Source of the DNA: Leucobacter ruminantium
GTDB lineage: Bacteria > Actinomycetota > Actinomycetes > Actinomycetales > Microbacteriaceae
Direction of reading: 5' to 3'
DNA length: 64,000 nucleotides
NCBI RefSeq assembly: GCF_017565705.1
Contig: NZ_JAGDYL010000001.1
Span: 186,001 to 250,000, forward strand
Positions 56,647 to 63,551 of the stretch are shown one piece after another. Within the stretch, counting starts at the first letter, position 1; the number at the start of each line of letters is the position of its first letter. Both the position numbers and the translations under genes were made by a program. The notes below the pieces were generated by a model that worked only from the letters and a program-made list of their open reading frames with translations, was not told the origin of the DNA and made no database searches.

Positions 56647-57630
56647 ATGAACAGAAAAACAGTCATCGCCGGATTCGCCGGCATCGCAGCGCTGGCGCTG
56701 ACCCTCACGGGCTGCGCCGGCGGCGACAGCGGCTCCGGTGGCGGTGAGGGATCGAGCAAGGAGGCCACGATCCTCACCAACTGGTTCGCGCAGGCCGAGC
56801 AGGGCGGCTACTGGGCCGCCGAGGCCGAGGGCCTCGCCGAGGCCGAGGGGGTCGACCTCACGGTCACCCAGGGCGGCCCGGGCATCCAGACGATCCCCCA
56901 GGTCGCGGCCGGAGAGGCCGACTTCGGGGTTGGCAACGCCGACGAGGTGCTCGTCGCGATCGACAGCGGCCTCCCGATCGTCGCGGTCGCGGCGGGCCCG
57001 GCGAAGAACCTGCAGTGCATGGCCTACCACGAGAGCACCGGCATCAAGGGCTTCGAGGATCTCAACGGCCACACGGTGGCACGCGTGCCGAGCCCCTACT
57101 GGGACTACATCCGCGATTCGTTCAAGCTCGATGACGTGAACGAGATCAACATCGGCGACCTCGCGAGCTTCCAGAACGACCAGAACATGGTCACCCAGTG
57201 CTTCCTCACGTCCGAGCCGTTCATCATCGAGAAGATGGGCATGACCGACGTGGGCTTCCTCTCGGTCGCCGACGACGGCGGCTACAACGCCTATCAGAAT
57301 CTGCTCTTCACGACGAAGAGGTTCGCCGACGAGAACCCCGAGACCGTGCAGGCCGTCGTCGACGCCAGCGTCGAGGGCTGGAAGGCGATGCTCGAGGATC
57401 CGACCGCGACGAAGGAGCTCATCCTGAAGACGAACTCCGACGGCGACCCCGAGGTGTTCGACTACACGGTCGACCTCTTCAAGACCGATGAGTCGCTGCT
57501 CGGCGGCGACGAGGTCGGCCAGATGACCGACGAGCGATGGGAGGAGCTGAGCAAGCAGCTCATCAGCATCGGTCTGCTCTCCGAGGACTTCGACGTGAGC
57601 AAGGCCTACACGACCGAGTTCCTGAAGTAG
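56647..57630 (+). CDS. ABC substrate-binding lipoprotein (NMT1/SsuA-like), copy B
   Basis: A 327-residue lipoprotein with lipobox LALTLTGCAG and a Gly/Ser linker, then ILTNWFAQAEQGGYWAAEAEGLAEAEGVDLTVTQGGPGIQTIPQVAAGEADFGVGNADEVLVAIDSG, SPYWDYIRDSF, ADDGGYNAYQNLLFTTKRF and ASVEGWKAMLEDPTATKELIL. It is paralogous to the protein at 51.2 kb and lies directly with the ATPase and permease. NMT1-like binding proteins often bind small nitrogen or sulfur compounds such as pyrimidines or sulfonates. Followed by a strong terminator, so downstream genes may be read less. Confidence 0.92.
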   Translation: MNRKTVIAGFAGIAALALTLTGCAGGDSGSGGGEGSSKEATILTNWFAQAEQGGYWAAEAEGLAEAEGVDLTVTQGGPGIQTIPQVAAGEADFGVGNADEVLVAIDSGLPIVAVAAGPAKNLQCMAYHESTGIKGFEDLNGHTVARVPSPYWDYIRDSFKLDDVNEINIGDLASFQNDQNMVTQCFLTSEPFIIEKMGMTDVGFLSVADDGGYNAYQNLLFTTKRFADENPETVQAVVDASVEGWKAMLEDPTATKELILKTNSDGDPEVFDYTVDLFKTDESLLGGDEVGQMTDERWEELSKQLISIGLLSEDFDVSKAYTTEFLK

Positions 57631-57657
57631 AAGGCCGGAAGACCCATCGACGGGCAA

Positions 57658-57697
57658 GGGGCGGGCTGCTCGGATTGTCGGGCGGCCCGCCCCTCGG
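57658..57697 (+). terminator. terminator after the ABC binding-protein gene
   Basis: Arms GGGGCGGGC / GCCCGCCCC with an 18-nt loop, followed by TCGGTGTTT. It lies before the isomerase gene, so downstream expression is by partial readthrough or a separate promoter. Confidence 0.65.
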
Positions 57698-57743
57698 TGT
57701 TTCATGCCGCACCTCCCCGGCACCGCAACAGAAAGGAGCGCAC

Positions 57744-58559
57744 ATGCTCTGGTCGATATCCATCCAGCTGATGTGGGATCGGCTGCCCTTCCCCGACCGC
57801 GTACGCGCGGTCGCCGCCTCGGGCTTCGATCTCGTGGACCTGTGGGACTGGCGGAACAGCGACATCGACGCCGTGCACGCCGCCTGCCTGGAGACGGGCA
57901 TCGGCGTCAACGGCTTCTTCGGCACGCGCGATACGGCGCTGTGCGATCCCGCGGAGCGCACCGACGTGCTCGACGAGATCAAGCGCAACCTCGACGTCGC
58001 CGTGCGCGTCGGGGCCAGACAGCTGCACGTGTTCTCGAACGCGATCCTGCCCGGCGGCGTCGTGCGGCCGGGCCCCGACCTCGATGCCGCACAACTGCTC
58101 GACGTATGCGCCGAACGGCTCACCGAGGCCGCCGACGTCGTGGCGGGCAGCGGCGTGCAGATCGTGCTCGAGCACCTCAACACCGTGTTCCTACCCGGTT
58201 ATCTGTGGGACGACGTGCGCATCACCGCCGAGCTCGTGGGGCGCATCGACAGGCCCGCGGAGGTCGGCGGCGTCTTCGATACCTTCCACCAGCAGCTCAC
58301 CCACGGCCGGCTCACCGACGCCCTGATCGAGACGCTCCCCCGGCTCAGCCGCATCGACCTCGCACAGGTTCCCGGTCGATTCGAACCAGGCAGCGGCGAG
58401 ATCGACCTCGGCTTCCTGCTCGAGACCGCGCGGAACCGCGGTTGGGACGGCACGGTGACCTTCGAGTGCGTGCCGAGCAACGGGAACCCCGAGACGGCGA
58501 TCGCGGCTGTGCGATCCCTCATCCAGAGATTCGAGAACGGTCAGGAGGACCAGAGATGA
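57744..58559 (+). CDS. hydroxypyruvate-isomerase-like TIM-barrel protein
   Basis: A 271-residue AP-endonuclease-2/xylose-isomerase-like barrel. Features: SISIQLMWDRLPFPDRVRAVAASGFDLVDLWDW, GVNGFFGTRD, VRVGARQLHVFSNAILPGG, QIVLEHLNTVFLPGYL (Glu metal ligand), GGVFDTFHQQLTHG (Asp, His) and GTVTFECVPSNGNPETAI. It matches the Hyi group that interconverts hydroxypyruvate and tartronate semialdehyde. GAAAGGAG precedes the ATG. Its stop overlaps the SDR start. Confidence 0.85.
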   Translation: MLWSISIQLMWDRLPFPDRVRAVAASGFDLVDLWDWRNSDIDAVHAACLETGIGVNGFFGTRDTALCDPAERTDVLDEIKRNLDVAVRVGARQLHVFSNAILPGGVVRPGPDLDAAQLLDVCAERLTEAADVVAGSGVQIVLEHLNTVFLPGYLWDDVRITAELVGRIDRPAEVGGVFDTFHQQLTHGRLTDALIETLPRLSRIDLAQVPGRFEPGSGEIDLGFLLETARNRGWDGTVTFECVPSNGNPETAIAAVRSLIQRFENGQEDQR

Positions 58560-59302
58560 ACCAGCCCTTGCCACTGCAGGATCGCGTCGCGATCATCACG
58601 GGCGCGGGGTCGCGCGGCGGACAGGGAGAGGCCGAGGCGCGCCTCTTCGCGGAGAACGGCGCCCGCGTCGTCATCGCAGACCTGCCCGGTTCGGAGGGCG
58701 CCGCGATCGCGGCCGAACTCGGCGACCGCGGGCTCTTCGTCGATCTCGACGTCACGTCGGAGGAGGCATGGACCGCCTGCGTCGCCCACGTCGCGGAGCA
58801 CTGGGCCCACCCCGACATCCTCGTGAACAACGCGGGCGTGTGGCTGGCGAAGCGGCTCGAGGAGACGAGCGCCGCCGAGTTCCGTCGAGTCGTCGAGATC
58901 AACGAGACCGGCACCTTCCTCGGCATGGCCGCCGTGGTCGAGGGCATGAAGGAGCGACGCTCGGGCGCCATCGTGAACATCTGCTCGGTCGCAGGCATGA
59001 AGGGCGGCGGGCAGCCGTTCGCATACGCGGCGAGCAAGTGGGCCGTGCGCGGTATGACGCGCGTCGCCGCCTACGACCTCGCCCCGTTCGGCATCCGGGT
59101 GAACTCGATCAGCCCGGGCGTCGTCGCCACTCCGATGATCGGCGGCGGCCCGGAAGAGCTCGAGCGCCTCGCCTCGTTCATCCCCTCGGGGCGGGTGGCC
59201 GAGCCTCGCGAGATCGCCACCGTGGCGCTCTTCCTCGCGAGCGATGCGAGCAGCTACGTCTCGGGTATCGAGGTCACCGCTGACGCCGCGCTGACCGCCT
59301 GA
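58556..59302 (+). CDS. SDR family oxidoreductase (after isomerase)
   Basis: A 248-residue classical short-chain dehydrogenase: the cofactor site IITGAGSRGGQGEAEARLF (a variant of TGxxxGxG), NNAG, and the active site with Ser in NICSVAGMKGG and the Tyr-Lys pair of FAYAASKWAVRGM. PGVVATPM follows. It probably oxidises a hydroxy acid or alcohol in the degradation route. ATG overlaps the isomerase stop. Ends the plus-strand operon. Confidence 0.88.
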   Translation: MNQPLPLQDRVAIITGAGSRGGQGEAEARLFAENGARVVIADLPGSEGAAIAAELGDRGLFVDLDVTSEEAWTACVAHVAEHWAHPDILVNNAGVWLAKRLEETSAAEFRRVVEINETGTFLGMAAVVEGMKERRSGAIVNICSVAGMKGGGQPFAYAASKWAVRGMTRVAAYDLAPFGIRVNSISPGVVATPMIGGGPEELERLASFIPSGRVAEPREIATVALFLASDASSYVSGIEVTADAALTA

Positions 59303-59320
59303 CGGCCGTCCTCGCCGGCT

Positions 59321-59387
59321 GACTACTCCCGTTCCGGCCGAGCACACCCGTACTGTTCGGGTGTGCTCGGCCGGAACGGGAGTAGTC
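59321..59387. repeat. 30-bp perfect inverted repeat
   Basis: Arms of 30 bp, perfectly complementary, around the 7-nt loop TACTGTT. It lies 19 bp past the SDR stop between convergent operons. It is followed by TTTCTG, so it could act as a terminator, but the perfection and length are striking. Confidence 0.75.
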
Positions 59388-59436
59388 GTTTCTGCGCGGC
59401 CGCGGACAGCGCCAGGCGGAACCGGCGGAGCACACA

Positions 59437-59472
59437 CGAGAACCCCCGCGCCCATGGGCGCGGGGGTTCTCG
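59437..59472. terminator. 36-bp perfect palindrome, bidirectional terminator
   Basis: Perfect 36-bp palindrome, centre CCCATGGGC, outer part GAGAACCCCCGCG. It lies next to the lipoyl-protein stop, so it probably ends the minus-strand operon; its symmetry makes it usable from both sides. Confidence 0.7.
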
Positions 59473-59488
59473 TATCAGGGGCCGGGGA

Positions 59489-59764
59489 TCAGGCCTGCGA
59501 GGCCCTGTAGGCGTCGTAGTCGGCCTGATCGTCGGCGATCACGAGCACGTCGACACCGCACTCGACGTCATCGCCCTCATCGGCGAGGAGCGCTGCGATG
59601 ACGCCGTCGGCCGGGCTCTCGAAGTCGATGTCGATCTTGTCGGTCGAGACGGAGGCGATGATGTCGCCCTCCTTCACCGCGTCGCCGGGCGACACGGTCC
59701 ACTCGTTGATCTGTCCGCTTTCCATCGTGACGCCCCACTTGGGCATCGGGTACGTAGTCGCCAC
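59489..59764 (-). CDS. free-standing lipoyl (biotinyl-lipoyl) domain protein
   Basis: A 91-residue protein that is only a lipoyl domain: MPKWGVTMESGQINEWTVSPGDAVKEGDIIASVSTDKIDIDFESP, with the modified Lys43 in the STDK turn. No peripheral-subunit-binding or acyltransferase (E2) domain follows. The GTG start is preceded by AAGGAG. It is the last gene of an operon with E1-alpha and E1-beta. A mobile arm without its catalytic core is odd; it may serve another E2 or accept from an unusual E1. Confidence 0.85.
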   Translation of the reverse strand: MATTYPMPKWGVTMESGQINEWTVSPGDAVKEGDIIASVSTDKIDIDFESPADGVIAALLADEGDDVECGVDVLVIADDQADYDAYRASQA

Positions 59765-59817
59765 TGTTCTCTCCTTCTCGAAGTTCTTATGGTTTCGCTG
59801 ATCGAGCGAGCGGGTTC

Positions 59818-60807
59818 TTACGAGCCCTCGACCACCGCGCGCACCTCGCGCACGATGTCGTCGACTCCGGGCAGCACGGTCTGCTCCAGGATCGGCGCGT
59901 ACGGGATCGGTGCGTTCTGGGCGCCGATCCGGGAGACCGGCGCCTTGAGATCGCCGTAGCACTCCTTCGCCGCCCAGGCCGCGATCTCGCCGCCGAAGCC
60001 GCCGCGCAGCGGCGCCTCATGGGCGATGAGCAGCCTGCCCGTCTTCTCGACCGAGGCCTTCAGCCCCTCGTAGTCGAAGGGGTTGAGGGTGCGCGGATCC
60101 CACACCTCGCAGCTGATGCCCTCTTCCGCCAGCTTCTCTGCGGCCTCGAGCGAGTGATGCAGGGTGCGCAGGTAGGAGACGATCGTGATGTCGGTGCCCT
60201 CGCGGTGCACGCGGCCCTTACCGAACGGGAGCGGGTCGATCGGCACGACGTCGCCGGCGGGGCCGCCGCGACCTCCGTAGAGCAGCTTGTGCTCGAAGAA
60301 GATGACCGGATCGGGGTCCTGGATGGCAGCGCGCAGCAGGCCCTTCGCGTCCTCTGGCGTCGACGGCGCCACGACCTTGAGGCCGGGCACGTGCGTGAAC
60401 CACGCCTCGAGGCTCTGGGAGTGCTGGGCCGACGTCGATCCGCCGGTGCCCGTGACCATGCGCACCACCATCGGCACCGACAGATTGCCGCCGGTCATGT
60501 AGTGCAGCTTGGCCGCCTGGTTCACGATCATGTCCATCGCGTAGGTCACGAAGTCGCTGAACATGATCTCGGCGATCGGCTTCGCGCCCACCATCGCAGC
60601 TCCGACCGCTGCGCCGACGATCGCCTCCTCCGAGATCGGGGTGTCCCAGAGCTGGTGAGGGCCGTGAGCATCCCACAGGCCCTTCGTCACGCCGAAGACT
60701 CCGCCGGGTGCACCGACGTCCTCGCCGATCATGAAGACGTCGGAATCCGCGTCCATCTCCTCGGAGATCGCCTGGCGGATCGCATCTGCGTAGGTGAAGC
60801 GGATCAT
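59818..60807 (-). CDS. 2-oxo acid dehydrogenase E1 beta subunit
   Basis: A 329-residue transketolase-like beta subunit: FTYADAIRQAISEEMDADSDVFMIGEDVGAPGGVFGVTKGL, DTPISEEAIVGAAVGAAMVGAKPIAEIMFSDF, HSQSLEAWFTHVPGLKVVAPSTPEDAKGLLRAAIQDPDPVIFFEHK and the C-terminal GGFGGEIAAW. It pairs with the alpha subunit to decarboxylate a 2-oxo acid; the acetoin/branched-chain group is the nearest type. ATG overlaps the E1-alpha stop by 4 bp. Confidence 0.92.
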   Translation of the reverse strand: MIRFTYADAIRQAISEEMDADSDVFMIGEDVGAPGGVFGVTKGLWDAHGPHQLWDTPISEEAIVGAAVGAAMVGAKPIAEIMFSDFVTYAMDMIVNQAAKLHYMTGGNLSVPMVVRMVTGTGGSTSAQHSQSLEAWFTHVPGLKVVAPSTPEDAKGLLRAAIQDPDPVIFFEHKLLYGGRGGPAGDVVPIDPLPFGKGRVHREGTDITIVSYLRTLHHSLEAAEKLAEEGISCEVWDPRTLNPFDYEGLKASVEKTGRLLIAHEAPLRGGFGGEIAAWAAKECYGDLKAPVSRIGAQNAPIPYAPILEQTVLPGVDDIVREVRAVVEGS

Positions 60808-61790
60808 CGCAGCGCCTTCCCTTCGTAATCGTTGACAAACACGTCCTCGGTCGATTCGGTCGGCACGGGGTGCGGCTGCTCCTCGGCCCAGGCCGCGGCG
60901 TCGTCGAGCTGCTGTTCGACCGCGGCGCGCACCTCCTCGATCCGCTCGTCGGAGATTCCTCGCTCGCTCAGCACCGCGATGTAGAGATCGATGGGATCCC
61001 TCGCCATCCAGTGCTCGACCTCCTCCTTGGGCCGGTACTTCGCCATGTCGCCCTCGAAGTGGCCGCGGTGGCGGTAGGTCTTCGCCTCGAGCAGCGTGGG
61101 GCCCTCGCCGGCGCGCGCACGGGCGGCGGCCTCGGCTGCGACCTCGGCCACGGCCTCGACGTCGTTGCCGTCGACGACGACACCGGTCATGCCGTAGCTG
61201 TCGGCCCGGTCGGCCACGTCGGTGATCACCTGGTGCTGGTCCTGCCGGGTGAACTCGCCGTAGAGGTTGTTCTCGCAGACGAACAGCACCGGCAGCTTCC
61301 ACAGCGCGGCCAGGTTGAGGCTCTCGTGGAAGCTGCCCTCGTTGCTGGCGCCGTCGCCGAAGAAGGTGACCGCGAGACCGTCGCTCTCCTTGCGCTTGAA
61401 CTGCAGGGCCGCACCCGTCGCGAGCGGGATACCGCCGCCGACGATGCCGTTCGCGCCGAGGAAGCCGAGGGCCGTGTCGATCATGTGGAGGGATCCGCCC
61501 TTGCCGCGGTTGTACCCGGTCGTGCGGGCGAAGAGCTCCGCGTACATACGGGCCGGGTCGGCGCCGCGGGCGAGCATGTGCCCGTGACCGCGGTGGGTCG
61601 ACGTGAGCACGTCGTTGCTCTGCAGGGCGTCGCAGACGCCGACGGCCACCGCCTCCTGCCCGATGTAGGGGTGGAGGAAGCCGGGGATGAGGCCCTTGGC
61701 ACGCAGACGCGCTGACTTCTCCTCGAATCTCCGGATGAGGATCAGCTGGCGCAGAAGCTCCAGCTGTTCTTCTTGCGTTCGGTCAGTCAT
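60804..61790 (-). CDS. 2-oxo acid dehydrogenase E1 alpha subunit
   Basis: A 328-residue TPP-binding subunit: the TPP motif FFGDGASNEGSFHESLNLAALWKLPVLFVCENN (GDG to NN), TSTHRGHGHMLARGADP, GGSLHMID, and the regulatory loop TYRHRGHFEGDMAKYRPKEE. It resembles acetoin or branched-chain dehydrogenase alpha subunits. I chose ATG (MTDRTQEEQLELL) after AAGGAGC; a GTG directly precedes it. Part of the operon SDR, E1-alpha, E1-beta, lipoyl protein. Confidence 0.92.
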   Translation of the reverse strand: MTDRTQEEQLELLRQLILIRRFEEKSARLRAKGLIPGFLHPYIGQEAVAVGVCDALQSNDVLTSTHRGHGHMLARGADPARMYAELFARTTGYNRGKGGSLHMIDTALGFLGANGIVGGGIPLATGAALQFKRKESDGLAVTFFGDGASNEGSFHESLNLAALWKLPVLFVCENNLYGEFTRQDQHQVITDVADRADSYGMTGVVVDGNDVEAVAEVAAEAAARARAGEGPTLLEAKTYRHRGHFEGDMAKYRPKEEVEHWMARDPIDLYIAVLSERGISDERIEEVRAAVEQQLDDAAAWAEEQPHPVPTESTEDVFVNDYEGKALR

Positions 61791-61832
61791 CACTGCTCCT
61801 TCGTGAACGTGCGTACAAGACGGTCCCGCCTC

Positions 61833-62555
61833 TCACGCCATCGAGTAGCCGCCGTCGACCATCATCGCGCTGCCCAGCACGAACGAGGACTCGTCCGAGA
61901 GCAGGAAGGCGACGCCGGCGGCGATCTCGGACGGCTCTGCGTAGCGTCCGATCGGGTGGCGTTCGAGGAAGTGGTCGCGGCCGACGCGGCTGGCGTCGAT
62001 CTCGCGCATCATCGGGGTCATGGTGCCTCCGGGGCAGATGCAGTTACTGCGGATGCCGCGCGAGCCGTACTCGGCTGCGATCGACCGGGTGAACTGCAGC
62101 ACCGCACCCTTGGCCGCGGCGTAGGAGGCGAGCTCGGGGGCCGCGCCCACGGCGGCCGTGGACCCGAAGGTCACGATGCTGCCGCCCCCGGCTTCGAGCA
62201 TGCGAGGGATCACGAAGCGCGTCGCGAGGAAGGTGCCGACGAGACTCACGTCGACGACCTTGCGCAATTCGTCGACCGTCAGCTCGTGGGTGGGCTTCGA
62301 GACCTGGATACCCGCGGTGGCGACGAGGCCGTCGATGTCTCCGACCGCGTCGACGGCGGCCTGGAAGACGCCGTCGACGCTCTGCTCGTCGGTGACGTCG
62401 CAGGTGCCGCGGAACTCGGCGCCCGACTCCTTCGGCTCGACCATGTCGACGGCCAGCACGCGGCAGCCCTCCTCGACGAGGCGGCTCACGATCGCAGCGC
62501 CGATGCCTCCGGCCGCTCCCGTCACCAGCACACGTTTTCCAGAAAGTCCGCGCAT
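61833..62555 (-). CDS. SDR family oxidoreductase (first gene of E1 operon)
   Basis: A 240-residue SDR: cofactor site VLVTGAAGGIGAAIVSRL, CDVTDEQSVDGVF, GLVATAGIQVSKPTHEL, active-site Ser in GSTAAVGAA with the Tyr-Lys pair in SYAAAKGAVLQF, and CPGGTMTPMM. GAGGAGG precedes the ATG. It precedes E1-alpha by about 42 bp, so it shares the transcript and may oxidise the alcohol whose keto product feeds the E1 enzyme (inference). Confidence 0.88.
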   Translation of the reverse strand: MRGLSGKRVLVTGAAGGIGAAIVSRLVEEGCRVLAVDMVEPKESGAEFRGTCDVTDEQSVDGVFQAAVDAVGDIDGLVATAGIQVSKPTHELTVDELRKVVDVSLVGTFLATRFVIPRMLEAGGGSIVTFGSTAAVGAAPELASYAAAKGAVLQFTRSIAAEYGSRGIRSNCICPGGTMTPMMREIDASRVGRDHFLERHPIGRYAEPSEIAAGVAFLLSDESSFVLGSAMMVDGGYSMA

Positions 62556-62583
62556 TTCGCCTCCTCGACGCCCATGTCCTATA

Positions 62584-62600
62584 GTCATCATACATGTGAC
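62584..62600. promoter_or_regulatory. putative GntR operator of the E1 operon
   Basis: GTCATCATACATGTGAC, GTCA...TGAC arms, between the divergent SDR and VOC genes. The ACATGTGA segment matches the one at 42062-42069. Confidence 0.45.
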
Positions 62601-62657
62601 AGGTTGGCGATTGGAAGGGGCGCTCGGGAAACTGGAATGACGAACACGAGGAGCGAC

Positions 62658-63164
62658 ATGACGAACCGCATCGAGCGCGGCGGCGAACCCCTGCGCACCG
62701 AACCCCGCTATCGCGTCGATCATCTCGGCCTCGCGGTGCCCGACCTCGACGAGGCGGTCGGGTTCTTCGCGGCGCACCTCGACGCCGAGGTGGTCTTCCG
62801 CCTCGACCGCTTCATCGACGAGAGCGGCGAGGCCCCGGCGCGGCTCGGCGCCGATCCCTCGGCGAGTTTCGCGCTCGCGATGCTGCGCATCGGCGACGCC
62901 GAGATCGAGCTGCTGCAGTGGTGGCCGGCGCTCGACGGCGCGGACGATGGTACGAACGCGCCGAACAGGGTCGGCGCGGCGCATCTCGCGCTCTCCGTCG
63001 CAGATGTCGCCGAGGCCTACGAGCGGCTCTGCGCCGTGCCCGGAGTGCGGCGGCTCGGCTCACCCGTGACGTTCTCGGGCGATCCCACCGACGGCCTCAC
63101 CAACGCCTTCGTCGCGACGCCATGGGGCCTGCTCATCGAGCTGATGGGGTGGCCGAGAGGCTGA
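62658..63164 (+). CDS. VOC family protein (methylmalonyl-CoA epimerase-like fold)
   Basis: A 168-residue glyoxalase-superfamily protein: RVDHLGLAVPDLDEAVGFFAAHLDAEVVFRLDRF, LRIGDAEIELLQWW, RVGAAHLALSVADVAEAYERLCAV and TPWGLLIELM. Metal-site His and Glu are present in each half (DHLGLA, EIELL, AAHLAL, LIELM). Substrate unknown. GAGGAG precedes this ATG; an earlier in-frame ATG at 62637 lacks one. It is divergent from the E1 operon across the GTCA palindrome, so it is likely co-regulated. Confidence 0.82.
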   Translation: MTNRIERGGEPLRTEPRYRVDHLGLAVPDLDEAVGFFAAHLDAEVVFRLDRFIDESGEAPARLGADPSASFALAMLRIGDAEIELLQWWPALDGADDGTNAPNRVGAAHLALSVADVAEAYERLCAVPGVRRLGSPVTFSGDPTDGLTNAFVATPWGLLIELMGWPRG

Positions 63165-63188
63165 ATCTCCGCCGGGTGAGCGCACCCC

Positions 63189-63229
63189 TCCGCTGGTTGA
63201 GCGAGGAGCCTGCGACGAGTCGAACCCGA
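63189..63229. repeat. tttcgactcg-type repeat, single arm
   Basis: GCTGGTTGAGCGAGGAGCCT...GACGAGTCGAACCC, one arm only, closely matching the left arms at 40.4 and 48.3 kb. Confidence 0.65.
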
Positions 63230-63288
63230 GGCCCGCGCTCAGGTCCCAACGATGAGTCGACGTATCGAAGCCCAGGGCGCCGCGGCGC

Positions 63289-63492
63289 TCAGGCGCTGCA
63301 GCAGCTCCCGCCGCAGCACGACCCTCCGGCCCCCGCGTCGCCCAGCAGGTTCAGGATCTCGCGGGTCTCCGCGTCGGCGAACGACGCCGCGCCCCCGAAG
63401 CCGGCCTCCTCGCCGAGCTCGGCCGCCCCAGCGGCCTCGGCGATCCTCTCTCCGGCCTCCTCGACCACCGTCGTCTCCCGTTTCTCGCTCAT
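63289..63492 (-). CDS. small protein with C-terminal CCGGSCC motif
   Basis: A 67-residue acidic, Ala/Glu-rich protein ending GDAGAGGSCCGGSCCSA. Paired vicinal cysteines at the very C-terminus suggest metal binding, a thiol-disulfide partner or a processed peptide. It lies 59 bp downstream of the FrnE-like oxidoreductase in the same direction, so the two are probably cotranscribed and functionally linked (inference). ATG MSEKRETTVVEEAG. I do not recognise a family. Confidence 0.65.
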   Translation of the reverse strand: MSEKRETTVVEEAGERIAEAAGAAELGEEAGFGGAASFADAETREILNLLGDAGAGGSCCGGSCCSA

Positions 63493-63551
63493 GACGCTCC
63501 TTCTGCTCCGTGTCCGTTCTCGACGAGGGACCCCTCCCCCGCTCCGGATCC

